The position numbers were made by a program, and so were the translations under genes. 64,000 nt of DNA from Roseospira visakhapatnamensis (GTDB lineage: Bacteria > Pseudomonadota > Alphaproteobacteria > Rhodospirillales > Rhodospirillaceae). Every line of letters starts with the position of its first letter. Within the stretch, counting starts at the first letter, position 1. The stretch covers positions 1 to 64,000 of the forward strand of contig NZ_JACIGK010000003.1 of assembly GCF_014197915.1 (NCBI RefSeq), read 5' to 3'. The notes beneath the pieces were generated by a model. It was not told where the DNA came from. It worked only from the letters and a program-made list of their open reading frames with translations, and did no database searches. Below are positions 1-9,031 of the stretch, in pieces.

Positions 1-111
1 ACCCGGATGTTCACCCATCTGGCGACCATCACCGCCTATCTCGTCTTCCCGTCCTGGGCCGCCCTCATGCGCACCCTCACAACCGGAGTCCCGCCGCCCC
101 AGCCACCCTGA
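1..111 (+). CDS. C-terminal fragment of an unidentified protein
   Basis: The window opens inside a reading frame that runs 36 codons to a TGA at 109-111. The visible residues include a hydrophobic stretch (HLATITAYLVFPSWAALM) that could be the last membrane segment of a transporter, followed by a Pro-rich tail. Too little remains to name a family. It is separated from the amino-acid ABC operon by 184 bp, so it need not belong to it. Confidence 0.4.
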   Translation, partial: TRMFTHLATITAYLVFPSWAALMRTLTTGVPPPQPP

Positions 112-295
112 GCCCGCCCCTCCTCACCTGTCCCTTCAATCACCAGACCCGGTTGCGACACACTCCAACCCCATCCTGAGAACTGCTGCCGATGTTGCCA
201 GATGGCCCGCGTCGGGGATATGACTCGGACAACGCGGGCCGACTCCGGTCCGTCCCTCCATGCCGTGACCGACGCCCGCCCGGGAGACCGCCATC

Positions 296-1144
296 GTGTC
301 CAACGCTCTGTTGTCTCCGGATCACCCGGCGACAGGCTCCCTTCGGTCGGGGGCCGGGCTGCCGGCCGATGATGCCGCCCCGGCGGTGCTCACCGTCGAG
401 AACATCCACAAGCGCTTCGCCGCCCTGGAGGTGTTGCGGGGCATCTCGCTCACCGCGCGCACGGGGGACGTGATCGCCGTGCTGGGGTCCAGCGGGTCGG
501 GCAAAAGCACGTTCCTGCGCTGCCTGAACTTCCTGGAGACGCCCTCGGCCGGCCGCATCTGGGTGCACGGCGAGGAGGTCCGCACCCGGCGCGACCGTGC
601 CGGCGCGTTGCGCCCGGCCGACAGCCGGCAACTCACCCGGCTGCGGGCGCGGGTGGGCATGGTGTTCCAGCAGTTCAATCTGTGGCCCCATATGTCGGTC
701 CTCGACAACCTGATCGAGGCGCCGCGCCGGGTTCGGGGCCTGCCCAAGAGGGAATGTGTCGAGAAGGCCGAGGCCCTTCTGGAAAAGGTGGGCCTGGCGG
801 AGCGGCGCGACTACTACCCGGCGCACCTGTCCGGTGGCCAGCAGCAGCGCGCCGCCATCGCCCGCACGCTGGCCATGGACCCCGAGGTGATCCTGTTCGA
901 CGAGCCCACCTCGGCCCTCGACCCGGAGCTTGTCGGCGAGGTGCTGGGCGTGATCGGCGCCTTGGCCGAGGAGGGGCGCACCATGTTGATCGTCACCCAC
1001 GAGATCGGCTTTGCCCGCGACGTGTCCACCCGCGCCCTGTTCCTCGACGAGGGACGGGTGGAGGAGGACGGGCCGCCCGACATCCTGTTCACCAATCCGG
1101 ATTCCGATCGCCTGCGCCGGTTCCTGGCGCGGCACCTGCACTGA
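296..1144 (+). CDS. Polar amino-acid ABC transporter, ATP-binding protein (HisP/GlnQ type)
   Basis: This is the cytoplasmic ATPase that should power uptake of a polar amino acid with the binding protein and two permeases encoded next. The 282-residue protein shows Walker A (GSSGSGKST), a Q-loop (VFQQFNLWPHMSV), the ABC signature LSGGQQQR, Walker B (VILFDEPTSALDPE) and a switch His (VTHE), all in the spacing of the HisP/GlnQ family. An extra segment between Walker A and the Q-loop is typical of the His/octopine/nopaline branch. The start is a GTG and about 30 residues precede the conserved core, so a downstream start is possible. The substrate cannot be fixed from sequence. Confidence 0.93.
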   Translation: MSNALLSPDHPATGSLRSGAGLPADDAAPAVLTVENIHKRFAALEVLRGISLTARTGDVIAVLGSSGSGKSTFLRCLNFLETPSAGRIWVHGEEVRTRRDRAGALRPADSRQLTRLRARVGMVFQQFNLWPHMSVLDNLIEAPRRVRGLPKRECVEKAEALLEKVGLAERRDYYPAHLSGGQQQRAAIARTLAMDPEVILFDEPTSALDPELVGEVLGVIGALAEEGRTMLIVTHEIGFARDVSTRALFLDEGRVEEDGPPDILFTNPDSDRLRRFLARHLH

Positions 1145-1244
1145 CGACCGCGCGGTCGGAATCGATCGGGGGGCGGCGCGGGGCACCGTTCCGTCCCCGA
1201 GGTCCGAACGCCAAACGGACCCACAACCTGGGAGAGGACACACC

Positions 1245-2003
1245 ATGACCGGACTGCGTGCCACCGCCCTGGGCGTCGTCGTGGCGGCCGCCACGGCCGC
1301 CCTGACCGCCACGGCCTGGGCCGAACCCCTGCGCATCGGTACCGAGGGCGCCTACCCTCCGTTCAACATGGTCAATGAGAACGGCGAGTTGCACGGCTTC
1401 GACATCGACATCGCCAACGCCCTGTGCGAGCGCATGGAGCGGGAATGCACCTTCGTCAAGCAGGACTGGGACGGCATCCTGCCGGGCCTGATGGCGGGGA
1501 AGTACGATGCCATCATCGCCTCCATGTCGATCACCGAGGAACGCAAGAAGGCGGTTGATTTCACCAACCACTACTACACCAACAAGCTTCAGTTCGTCGG
1601 CGCCAACGAAGACGATCTGGATATCTCCGCCGAGGCCCTGGAGGGCAAGTCGGTGGGAGCCCAGCGGGCCACGATCGCCGCCCAGTGGCTGACGGAGAAC
1701 ATGCCGGGGGTCGACGCCAAGCTCTATGACACCCAGGAGAACGCCTACCTGGACCTGGAGGCCGGGCGCCTGGACGCCGTGATCGCCGATGTGCTGGTGA
1801 ACTACGAGTGGCTTCAGTCCGACGCCGGCGCCGGTTTCGAGTTCAAGGGCGAGCCCGTCTTCGACAACGACCTGATCGGCATCGCCGTCCGCAAGGGCGA
1901 GGAGGATCTGGTGGAGGCGTTCAACACGGCCATCGACGAGATCGTCGACGACGGGACCTACGCGGAGATCAACGCCAAGTACTTCCCGTTCAGCATCTAC
2001 TGA
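1245..2003 (+). CDS. Amino-acid ABC transporter, periplasmic substrate-binding protein
   Basis: A 252-residue family-3 solute-binding protein, the periplasmic receptor of the importer. Residues 1-26 form a signal peptide ending ATAWA, followed at once by the characteristic mature N-terminus LRIGTEGAYPPFNMVNENG. GFDIDIANALC, the WDGILPGLMAGKYDAI block and DLIGIAVRKGEEDL are hallmarks of lysine/arginine/ornithine/histidine-type binding proteins. The ATG at 1245 follows a GGGAGAGG ribosome site and gives a clean signal peptide. It lies 100 bp after the ATPase gene and is separated from the permeases by a 350-bp gap containing a strong hairpin, as often seen after abundant binding-protein genes. 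Confidence 0.93.
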   Translation: MTGLRATALGVVVAAATAALTATAWAEPLRIGTEGAYPPFNMVNENGELHGFDIDIANALCERMERECTFVKQDWDGILPGLMAGKYDAIIASMSITEERKKAVDFTNHYYTNKLQFVGANEDDLDISAEALEGKSVGAQRATIAAQWLTENMPGVDAKLYDTQENAYLDLEAGRLDAVIADVLVNYEWLQSDAGAGFEFKGEPVFDNDLIGIAVRKGEEDLVEAFNTAIDEIVDDGTYAEINAKYFPFSIY

Positions 2004-2355
2004 GACCGGCGGCGGACGCGGGTGTCTCGTCCGTCCGACACGGATGTCACCGGTCCCGGTCCATGACCGCTGGTGAGGGACCGGACGCTGATCAAGGGGG
2101 GTGACCCCGCGCGTGCCAGGGGTGGGTCCGGCCCAAGGGGGTTGGCCCACCCCGTCGCTATCCGGGATGGGATGTTCAAGGGTTGGTTGTCTCCCCGTCC
2201 TTGGGCGTTACCGTGAGCGTTTCTTGGCGCGTGACGGCGGGCGCGACGGGTCGGTCGGGACACGACATGAGGGGGCATGCGGGCGTCCGCATGGATGCGC
2301 CTCGCCCGACCGGCGGCGATGGACGCGACGACAGAGGGGAAAGGGACCGCCACCG
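2004..2355 (+). other. 352-bp intercistronic gap in the amino-acid ABC operon
   Basis: There is no convincing gene here. The gap holds a strong stem-loop at 2119-2153 (separate entry) and, at its end, a purine-rich AGAGGGG ribosome site before the GTG start of the first permease. I see no clear promoter. Confidence 0.6.
2119..2153 (+). promoter_or_regulatory. Intercistronic stem-loop after binding-protein gene
   Basis: GGGGTGGG at 2119-2126 pairs with CCCACCCC at 2146-2153, and CCAA (2133-2136) pairs with TTGG (2142-2145) inside it. No U-run follows, so it is more likely a 3'-end stabiliser or partial attenuator than a full terminator. Such structures commonly let the binding protein be made in excess over the permeases; that role is inferred here. 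Confidence 0.5.
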
Positions 2356-3054
2356 GTGCCGGATCTGCATGGTTTTGAGGATGAGCTGCTTCTCGGCCTG
2401 TGGATGACCGTCCGCCTGGCGCTCACGGCGCTGGCCATCGGGCTGGTCCTGGGCCTGGCGGGGGCGGCCGCCATGGCGTCGTCGATCGCGCCCGCGCGCT
2501 GGATCGCCACGGCCTACACCACCATCATCCGGGGTATCCCGGAGCTTCTGGTGGTGTTGCTGATCTACTTCGGGGCCTCGACGGTGCTGATGGCCGTGGC
2601 GCGGCCGTTCGGACACACCGGGTATCTGGAACTCAGTCCCTTCATCGCCGGCTCGCTGGCCCTGGGCCTGACCTTCGGCGGCTATGCGGCCGAGGTCTTC
2701 CGGGGCGCCTTCCAGTCCGTGTCCCCCGGCCAGCGCGAGGCGGCGCAGGCCCTGGGCATGGGACCAGTGGACATCTTCTTCCGCATCGTCTTGCCGCAGG
2801 CGTGGCGGCTGGCCCTGCCGGGGCTCGGCAACCTGTTCCTGGTGCTCATGAAGGACACGGCCCTGGTGTCCGTCATCGGCCTGGAAGAGGTCATGCGCAA
2901 GGCACAGTTCGCCGTCGGCGCCACGAAGGAACCCTTCACCTTCTACCTGGCGGCGGCCGTGATCTATTTGGGGTTGACCGTCATCTCCATGGGCATCCTG
3001 GCGGTGCTGGAGCGGCGCGCCAACCGGGGCTTGCCGGGGATGCGCGTCACATGA
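2356..3054 (+). CDS. Amino-acid ABC transporter permease (HisQ type)
   Basis: First of two inner-membrane permeases forming the translocation pore. The 232-residue protein has about five hydrophobic segments, the N-terminal RGIPELLVVLLIYFG motif typical of HisQ/GlnP-type permeases, and the EAA loop (QREAAQALGMGPVDIFFRIVLPQAWRLALPG) that contacts the ATPase. I chose the GTG at 2356 because it is preceded by AGAGGGGAAAGGG and gives the normal short N-terminus. Its stop overlaps the start of the next permease (ATGA), so translation is probably coupled. Confidence 0.9.
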   Translation: MPDLHGFEDELLLGLWMTVRLALTALAIGLVLGLAGAAAMASSIAPARWIATAYTTIIRGIPELLVVLLIYFGASTVLMAVARPFGHTGYLELSPFIAGSLALGLTFGGYAAEVFRGAFQSVSPGQREAAQALGMGPVDIFFRIVLPQAWRLALPGLGNLFLVLMKDTALVSVIGLEEVMRKAQFAVGATKEPFTFYLAAAVIYLGLTVISMGILAVLERRANRGLPGMRVT

Positions 3055-3803
3055 ACATCCAGGTGAGTCTCGATGTCCTGCCGGAGTTGCTGAAAGGCGC
3101 CTGGCTGACCCTTCAATTGCTGTTCATTTCCGGCTTTTTCGGCGTGCTGCTGGCGGTGCCGCTGGCCATCGCGCGAACCTCGTCGCTGGTGCTGGTGCGG
3201 GCGCTGCCGTTCGCCTACATCTTCTTCTTCCGGGGAACACCGCTGCTGGTGCAGTTGTTCCTGGTGTACTACGGCCTGTCGCAGTTCCAGGTCATCCAGG
3301 ACAGTCCGATCCTGTGGCCGATTCTGCGCGAGCCCTACTGGTGCGCCATCATCACCTTTGCCCTGCACACCGCCGCCTACATCGCCGAGATCCTGCGGGG
3401 TGCCATCCAGGCGGTGCCACCCGGCGAGATCGAGGCGGCGCGCGCCCTGGGCATGGGCCGGGCGACCACCATGGGGCGGATCGTGCTGCCGCGCGCGGCG
3501 CGTCTGGCCCTGCCGGCCTATGGCAACGAGTTGATCCTCATGCTCAAGGGAAGCGCGCTGGCCAGCACCATCACCCTGCTGGACCTGACCGGCATGGCGC
3601 GCACCGTCATCGCCCGCAACTACATGCCGGTCGAAACCTTCCTGGCCGCCGGCCTGATCTACATGACCATCACCTTCGTGCTGGTGCGCGGCCTGCGCTG
3701 GGTGGAGCATCGGACCAGCGCCCACACGCGGGCGCGTCCCGCCGACGTGGCCGGCGCCGGGCCCGGGCTTCCGGCGCCCCCAAGGCGCGGCGCGCGGGAC
3801 TGA
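3051..3803 (+). CDS. Amino-acid ABC transporter permease (HisM type)
   Basis: Second permease subunit of the importer, 250 residues, starting within the stop codon of the first. It carries the RGTPLLVQLFLVYYGLSQF motif near the second membrane segment and an EAA loop (GEIEAARALGMGRATTMGRIVLPRAARLALPAYGNE). The C-terminus is a polar Arg/Ala/Pro-rich tail of about 25 residues. HisQ- and HisM-like pairs form a heterodimeric channel, and the four genes from 296 to 3803 make a complete polar amino-acid importer. It converges on the acetyltransferase gene with only 19 bp between the stop codons. Confidence 0.92.
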   Translation: MNIQVSLDVLPELLKGAWLTLQLLFISGFFGVLLAVPLAIARTSSLVLVRALPFAYIFFFRGTPLLVQLFLVYYGLSQFQVIQDSPILWPILREPYWCAIITFALHTAAYIAEILRGAIQAVPPGEIEAARALGMGRATTMGRIVLPRAARLALPAYGNELILMLKGSALASTITLLDLTGMARTVIARNYMPVETFLAAGLIYMTITFVLVRGLRWVEHRTSAHTRARPADVAGAGPGLPAPPRRGARD

Positions 3804-3822
3804 GGCGCGACGGCGACATCCG

Positions 3823-4512
3823 TCACGCCGTCGAGAGCGCCGGTGGCCGCGTGATCAGCGGCGCCAGGGGGAAGCGCGCCCCGGCCTCCGCCGGCAGGAT
3901 CCCGGTCAGGCGCGGGTCGTCGGCCTCGGTCACGCGGCGATCCACGACGGCGAAGCCGTATGCCTGATAGAACGCCAGGGCGCGCGGGCTGTCGTGGGTG
4001 CAGGTGTTGAGGCGCACACAGGCCGGGGACTCGGCCCAGGCGTCGGCCAGCGCATGGATGAACAGGGCGCGGCCCAGGCCGCCGCCGATGGCCCGCGGGA
4101 CCAGTCCGAAGTACAGCACCGAGACCCCGTCCGCCGGGTCGCGCCGGTCCATCTCGCAGAAGCCCAGGGGCTGTCCGTCCCGCGCCAGCAGGTGGATGAC
4201 GATGCCCGGGTCGGCCATATGCGCGTCGATGGCCTCGCGTGGCCACAGCAGCCGGTCGCGCCACAGCCAGGGATCGCCCACGGCATGGAACAGGGGCCCG
4301 AAGTCCGCCCACGTCAGCGTGCCGGCGTGGCGCGCGAGGGTCACGCCCGGGGGAAGCGGCGGTTGCGGCTGCTCCGGTGGCTGGTGGCATTCCATGTACG
4401 TGACGGTCTCGCGCAGCCGGCCGGGCGGAATGGGCCGGGCCATGGCCTCGGCGAGGGTCATCGACACACTGGGCGTGGGGGTGAGCGGTGGCGGAACAGG
4501 CAGGTCGGGCAT
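3823..4512 (-). CDS. GNAT-family N-acetyltransferase
   Basis: A 229-residue protein whose middle and C-terminal part reads as a GNAT fold. GFCEMDRRDPADGVSVLYFGLVPRAIGGGLGRALFIHAL contains the strand-4 V/L-FGLVP segment and a G-x-G-rich acetyl-CoA loop (Q/RxxGxG/A in the form RAIGGGLGRAL). It is followed by RLNTCTHDSPRALAFYQAYGF, the usual last helix and strand. The N-terminal 80 residues are less conserved. I took the internal ATG at 4512 because the longer frame begins with unlikely residues. The acyl acceptor is unknown. Confidence 0.82.
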   Translation of the reverse strand: MPDLPVPPPLTPTPSVSMTLAEAMARPIPPGRLRETVTYMECHQPPEQPQPPLPPGVTLARHAGTLTWADFGPLFHAVGDPWLWRDRLLWPREAIDAHMADPGIVIHLLARDGQPLGFCEMDRRDPADGVSVLYFGLVPRAIGGGLGRALFIHALADAWAESPACVRLNTCTHDSPRALAFYQAYGFAVVDRRVTEADDPRLTGILPAEAGARFPLAPLITRPPALSTA

Positions 4513-4608
4513 CGTCGATCCGGTAATGGGACGCTGGGACGGGTGAGGCGCGCACCCCACCACAGCCGGCCCTGGCGGCGCAAGCCCGATGCCTCCGGCC
4601 CGGTCGGC

Positions 4609-5268
4609 CTATTCGGCGGCCACCGGCCGGCGGTCGGCGACGCGGGCGTCCGTCGCGGCCTCCCGGCGCTCGGTTCGGGCCTGGCGGATGATGCCCACGG
4701 CCGAGGTCAGGAACAGGCCGGCCAGGATGGCGGCCACGGCCAGGTCGGGCCAGCGCGTGCCGGTGAGCCCCACCAGGAGGCCGGCGCCGATGACGCCCAG
4801 GTTACCGATGGCGTCGTTGCGGCTGCACAGCCAGACCGACCGCACGTTCGAATCCCCATCCCGGTAGCGCAGCAGCAACAGCACCGAGGCCACGTTGGCG
4901 ACGAAGGCCAGCAGGCCGATGGAACTCATCACCACCTCGTCCGGCTGGGCCGCCACCAGCACCCGCCACAGGCTGGCGCCCAGCACCACCACGGCCATGA
5001 TCGCGAGGCTGATGCCCTTGACCAGGGCGGCGGTGGCCCGCACCCGGAGCGACATCCCGATCACCGCCAGCGAAAGCGCGTAGGTCAGGCTGTCCCCCAG
5101 GAAGTCCAGCGCGTCCGCCTTCAGGGCCATGGACTGCGCCATCATGCCGCTGGTCATCTCCACCAGGAACATGCTGGCGTTGATGGCGATCACCGCCAGA
5201 AGCACCTGGCGATACCGTCGCGACACGCCGTCGAACCGCACGCCCTGGGAACAGCCGCACCCCGCCAT
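4609..5268 (-). CDS. Short cation-efflux (CDF-like) transporter
   Basis: A 219-residue inner-membrane protein with six hydrophobic segments resembling the membrane half of cation diffusion facilitators. DALDFLGDS (about residues 52-60) and NDAIGN correspond to the paired acidic metal sites of transmembrane helices 2 and 5. The C-terminal cytoplasmic domain of classic CDF proteins is missing. The N-terminus carries a Cys-Gly-Cys motif (MAGCGCSQG) that could bind metal. An AGGAGAG ribosome site precedes the ATG. It is divergent from a MerR regulator, with a MerR-type promoter between them, so it is probably a metal-induced exporter. Which metal is unknown. Confidence 0.85.
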   Translation of the reverse strand: MAGCGCSQGVRFDGVSRRYRQVLLAVIAINASMFLVEMTSGMMAQSMALKADALDFLGDSLTYALSLAVIGMSLRVRATAALVKGISLAIMAVVVLGASLWRVLVAAQPDEVVMSSIGLLAFVANVASVLLLLRYRDGDSNVRSVWLCSRNDAIGNLGVIGAGLLVGLTGTRWPDLAVAAILAGLFLTSAVGIIRQARTERREAATDARVADRRPVAAE

Positions 5269-5304
5269 CCGATCTCTCCTCTTGCATCATCACAGGTTGG
5301 CCCC

Positions 5305-5335
5305 AGTGTGAAACCTGGAGCCACTCAAGCTTCAA
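5305..5335 (-). promoter_or_regulatory. MerR-type promoter/operator for the cation-efflux gene
   Basis: Read on the minus strand, a TTGAAG -35 (5330-5335) is separated by 19 bp from a CACACT -10 (5305-5310). The spacer contains the imperfect dyad CTTGAG-TGG-CTCCAG. A 19-20 bp over-long spacer with a central dyad is the hallmark of promoters untwisted by MerR-family activators, and a MerR gene starts 35 bp away on the other strand. Confidence 0.7.
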
Positions 5336-5369
5336 GAGGCATCTGTGCACCCCATCCGGAGGACGGCCC

Positions 5370-5798
5370 GTGAACATCGGCACCCTGGCCCGCCTGACCG
5401 ACACCAAGGTGGACACCATCCGCTATTACGAACGCATCGGCGTCCTGGCGGCGCCGGCGCGCACCTCGGGCAACCATCGGGTCTACACGCGGGAGCACCT
5501 GCGCCGGCTGTCCTTCGTGCGGGGCGCGCGGCGGCTGGGGTTCACGCTGGACGAGGTGCGCGAGATGATCGCCCTCGGACGTCATGCGGAGCACTCCTGC
5601 GCCGAGATCCACGCCGTGGCGGGGCGCCACCTGGAGGCCGTGCGGGGCAAGATCACCCACCTGGAACGTTTGCGGGACGAACTGGCGCACATGGTGGACC
5701 AGTGCGTGGGTGGCCGGGTGGACCACTGCGGGATCCTGGACGCCCTGTCCCATGGTGGTGATGCGGAGGTGGACGCCGACGACGGGGTTGGGGGTTAG
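5370..5798 (+). CDS. MerR-family metal-responsive transcriptional regulator
   Basis: A 142-residue MerR-family activator. Residues 1-70 form the winged helix (NIGTLARLTDTKVDTIRYYERIGVL, then SGNHRVYTREHLRRLSFVRGARRLGFTLDEVREMI). A dimerisation helix follows, and Cys residues (HSC at about 72, QCVGGRVDHC at about 111-120) sit in positions used by ZntR/CadR/PbrR-type sensors to bind metal. The start is a GTG after GGAGGA. It is divergent from the cation-efflux gene. The stop overlaps the end of the convergent AsmA gene by 4 bp. Confidence 0.92.
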   Translation: MNIGTLARLTDTKVDTIRYYERIGVLAAPARTSGNHRVYTREHLRRLSFVRGARRLGFTLDEVREMIALGRHAEHSCAEIHAVAGRHLEAVRGKITHLERLRDELAHMVDQCVGGRVDHCGILDALSHGGDAEVDADDGVGG

Positions 5799-8700
5799 CG
5801 TCGGCCGCCGCCGAGGTGCCCCGGATCCAGGCGCAGACGGCGGAAGGAGGCCCGCACCGCCGGGTCGGTGAGCGATCCGAAAACGCGCACCGGGATGGCC
5901 GGGCCGACGGTCGCGCGCAAGGGACCCTCGGGTACCGTCAGGGTGCCGCCGGCATCCATGGTCCCCGCGCCCAGATCGACCGTGCCCGTCAGCGTGCCCC
6001 GGAACAACGGGTGGTGCAGGCGAAGCGCGTCCACCGTCAGCAGGCCGCCGTCGATGCGCGCCCGGCCGTCCAGGGTGGTGGCGCGATCGGGGGGCGCGGC
6101 GTCGCCCAGCAGGCCGGCGGCGGCCTGGTCCAGCTCCGCCAGCGGCCGCAGAAGGACGGCCAGGGGCGACCCGGCGGCGCCGGCCGGGATCGCCCGCAGG
6201 CCATGCAGCGCAAGGCGTGCCTCGCCGGTCAGGTCGGTGAGGGGGATCGGTGCGCGCATGCCCCGGCCCTGAAGCGCCAGGGCGACGGTCGCCGAGCCGA
6301 TCCCACCCGTCGCGGTGTCCGGCGGCGTCGGGGCCGTCGCGTCCAGCAGTCGTCCCAGGTCCAGGTCACGGGCGTCCAGCCGAAGCGACCATGCCGGCCC
6401 CCGGGCGGCGGCGGGGGCGGTCAAGGTTCCGCTGCCCTCCAGCGTGCCGCCGGCCAGGTCGGCGCTCAGTCCGTCCAGGGTCAGTACGCCGTCGATCCAG
6501 TGCAGCCCCATGGTGGCGCCGGTCAGGGGCGGGGCACTCGCGAGGACTAGGGTATCGGCGCCGACGGTCACGTCCGCGTCCATCCAATCCGGTAGCGGCA
6601 GGGCGGGGGGCCGGGGCAGGCGCAGGTGGCCGGCGCGCAGGTCGGCCACCAGATGCGGGCGCGACCCCTCCCATCCCAGCGTGGCCGCGCCGTGCACGCG
6701 GCTGTCGCCGGCCCGCAGATCGAGGGTGCCGAGGGTCAGGATCCGGTCCTTGCCGGCCACCCGCGCGACCACGCGCAAGGGCACCGGCGCCGTGTCCGGG
6801 GGCGTCGACGGGCTGGCCCGCCGGGGCATCAGCCGGGCCAGCGCGGTGGCATCCGGAAGACGCAGGTCTACCGCCAGGTCGCAGGACGCCCCGGGCGACA
6901 GGATGTCCTGGAGGCTGCCGTTCACGTCCAGGCTGCCGCCCAGGGCTCGCAGGGCGCCGGTGACCTCCAGGGCGTCCGCCGGACCGTCCAGCAGCAGCGT
7001 CTGCGTCACCGGCCCCAGGTCGCGCAGCGCCAGCGGCGGATCGATGCGCAGCAGGCGGGCGGTGTGGGCCGGGTCGTCGACCTCGATCCCGACCGCCAGG
7101 CCGTGGAAGCGCGGCGGTCCGCCGAACCCGGACAGACCGCCGGAGAGGGTCACGCGGGCCTCGGCGAGGGCGCCGATGCGGGCCTCGCGGACGGTCAGGC
7201 GCCCACTGAGGAGCGAGCCGTCGAGCGTGATGTCCGAGAGCGGCAGGCCATCGACGATCAGCGTGTCCACGCGGATGCGGGCGTTGGCATCGACGGTGTT
7301 CAGCGCGGCCAGCCAGGGCAGGGCGGGGGGCGACGCGTCGGGCGTCGATCCATCGCCGGGTTCGGTCCGGGATGGCGGTGGGGCGGGACGGTAGGCGTCG
7401 AGGGCGAGGGACTCGACATGGATGTTGGCGCCGATGCCCAGGCGCGGACCACCCCGCAGCACCACCGCGCCGGTGGCCCGTGTGGTGTCCACCGTCAGGT
7501 CCAGGTTGCTTAGCCGTGCTTCCACCGGCGTGCCGGCGACGTCCACCTCCAGGGCGAAGCCGCGCAGGCGGTCGGCGGGCAGCCGGTGGACCGGCAGGTC
7601 GAGCCATGCCAGCACCTCGCGCAGGTTGCCGGCCGTGGCGGACAAGTGACCGTCGACGCGGGGGATACCGTCTTGCGTGGCGAGCGTGGCCCGGCCCGAC
7701 AGTGTGGACCCGCCCGGCAGGTTGGCGCGCGCCTGCTCGACCGTCAGGCGTCCCGCGTCCACGGTCGCCTCCAGATGGGCCTGGCGGATCCCCTCGCCGC
7801 GCCAGGTCATGGCCTCGGCGCTCAGTGTCAGGCGCCCGGACAGGCCCGGGGGCAGGGCCGGAAGCCGGATCGGCGGCCAGGCCGCGCCGGTCTCGTCCCA
7901 CGGGGCATCATCGGACGTCTCGGCGGGGGCGGCGGCGGCCGGCGGCGGATCGGTCAGCCACGCGTCCACGTCCAGGGCGCGCAGTCGCAGGGTGATCGAG
8001 GCGTCCGTGCCGGTATCGGTCCAGGCGACGCGGGCATGTCCCCGGCCCTCCGCGCCGTCCAGGTCGACGCGCAGGTCCGACAGGTCCACGACCCGGGCGT
8101 CGGCGACGACGCGGGCCGACACGGCGAACGGGCGCATGGGCAGGGCGCCGGCGCCGGGCATCGCCGCCAGAGCGGGTCCCAGGATGGCCTCGGCGGCGGC
8201 CAGGTCGGCGCCGTTGATGCGCAGGTCACCGCGCAGGGTTGGATGGTCCAGGGGGGCGTCCAGGGTGCCGGTCACGGTGGCGGTGGCGCCGCTGTCGGGC
8301 AGCAGCAGTTGCACGTCAACCGGGATGGTGCCGGTGCGCGTGAGGCTGCCCACCAGGGCGTCGAACAGCACCGGCGTGCTCGGCGTGGTGCTGGCGGTGA
8401 CATCGCCACTCACGCGGTAGGGGCCGGACAGGCTGTCGGCGGACAGGTCGAGGGTGGTGATGGTCCATTCGGACTCGGTGTCCCGCCGGGCATCCCGCAA
8501 CACCAGCCGACCGTTGCGCAGGTGCACGTTCTCCAGGGCCACGGTGAGGCCGATGCCGTCGGGCTCGGCCGGCGGCGCGTCGCGCAGCGCGGGCACGGGC
8601 ATGGTCACCGATCGGCCCTGGCGTCCGGTTCCACCGGAACCCGGCGGATCAATCATCCAGTTCGCCCGCCCGTCGGGCAGCCGCTCCAGCAGGATCACCG

Positions 8701-9031
8701 GATCGACGATGTCCACCGAGGTGACGCGGATCTCACCCCGCAGCAGGGGTGCCCAGGCCAGGCTGGCCCGCAGCGCGGCGATCCGCACCATGTGATGGGT
8801 CGAGCCGCCGGGCGCGTTGGCCAGGCGCACCCCGTCCACCGCCAGCGTGGGCCGGGGCAGGATCCGCAAAGACAGGTCGCCGTCGATGTCCACGGCCCGG
8901 CCGGTGGCGGCCTCGATGCGGGCGGCCACGTCCTCGCGCCAGGCGTTCCAGTCGATGATCGACGGCGCCACCAGGACGACCCCGATCCCCAGGACCAGCA
9001 GGATTGGCAGCACCAGGGCCAGCTTACGCAC
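5795..9031 (-). CDS. AsmA-family envelope protein
   Basis: A 1078-residue protein with one N-terminal membrane anchor (about residues 3-24, LALVLPILLVLGIGVVLVAPS) and a very long periplasmic part. The segment after the anchor (IDWNAWREDVAARIEAATGRAVDIDGDLSLRILPRPTLAVDGVRLANAPG) is diagnostic of AsmA/TamB-like proteins. The C-terminus has the repeated LDGRARIDGGLLTVDALRLHHPLFRGTLTGTVDL pattern of the AsmA C-terminal domain. The family is thought to help maintain outer-membrane lipid homeostasis, probably as beta-rich lipid conduits. The GTG at 9031 follows GGGAGGA. The frame stays open further upstream into rpoZ, but those residues are not protein-like. Confidence 0.9.
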   Translation of the reverse strand: MRKLALVLPILLVLGIGVVLVAPSIIDWNAWREDVAARIEAATGRAVDIDGDLSLRILPRPTLAVDGVRLANAPGGSTHHMVRIAALRASLAWAPLLRGEIRVTSVDIVDPVILLERLPDGRANWMIDPPGSGGTGRQGRSVTMPVPALRDAPPAEPDGIGLTVALENVHLRNGRLVLRDARRDTESEWTITTLDLSADSLSGPYRVSGDVTASTTPSTPVLFDALVGSLTRTGTIPVDVQLLLPDSGATATVTGTLDAPLDHPTLRGDLRINGADLAAAEAILGPALAAMPGAGALPMRPFAVSARVVADARVVDLSDLRVDLDGAEGRGHARVAWTDTGTDASITLRLRALDVDAWLTDPPPAAAAPAETSDDAPWDETGAAWPPIRLPALPPGLSGRLTLSAEAMTWRGEGIRQAHLEATVDAGRLTVEQARANLPGGSTLSGRATLATQDGIPRVDGHLSATAGNLREVLAWLDLPVHRLPADRLRGFALEVDVAGTPVEARLSNLDLTVDTTRATGAVVLRGGPRLGIGANIHVESLALDAYRPAPPPSRTEPGDGSTPDASPPALPWLAALNTVDANARIRVDTLIVDGLPLSDITLDGSLLSGRLTVREARIGALAEARVTLSGGLSGFGGPPRFHGLAVGIEVDDPAHTARLLRIDPPLALRDLGPVTQTLLLDGPADALEVTGALRALGGSLDVNGSLQDILSPGASCDLAVDLRLPDATALARLMPRRASPSTPPDTAPVPLRVVARVAGKDRILTLGTLDLRAGDSRVHGAATLGWEGSRPHLVADLRAGHLRLPRPPALPLPDWMDADVTVGADTLVLASAPPLTGATMGLHWIDGVLTLDGLSADLAGGTLEGSGTLTAPAAARGPAWSLRLDARDLDLGRLLDATAPTPPDTATGGIGSATVALALQGRGMRAPIPLTDLTGEARLALHGLRAIPAGAAGSPLAVLLRPLAELDQAAAGLLGDAAPPDRATTLDGRARIDGGLLTVDALRLHHPLFRGTLTGTVDLGAGTMDAGGTLTVPEGPLRATVGPAIPVRVFGSLTDPAVRASFRRLRLDPGHLGGGRR

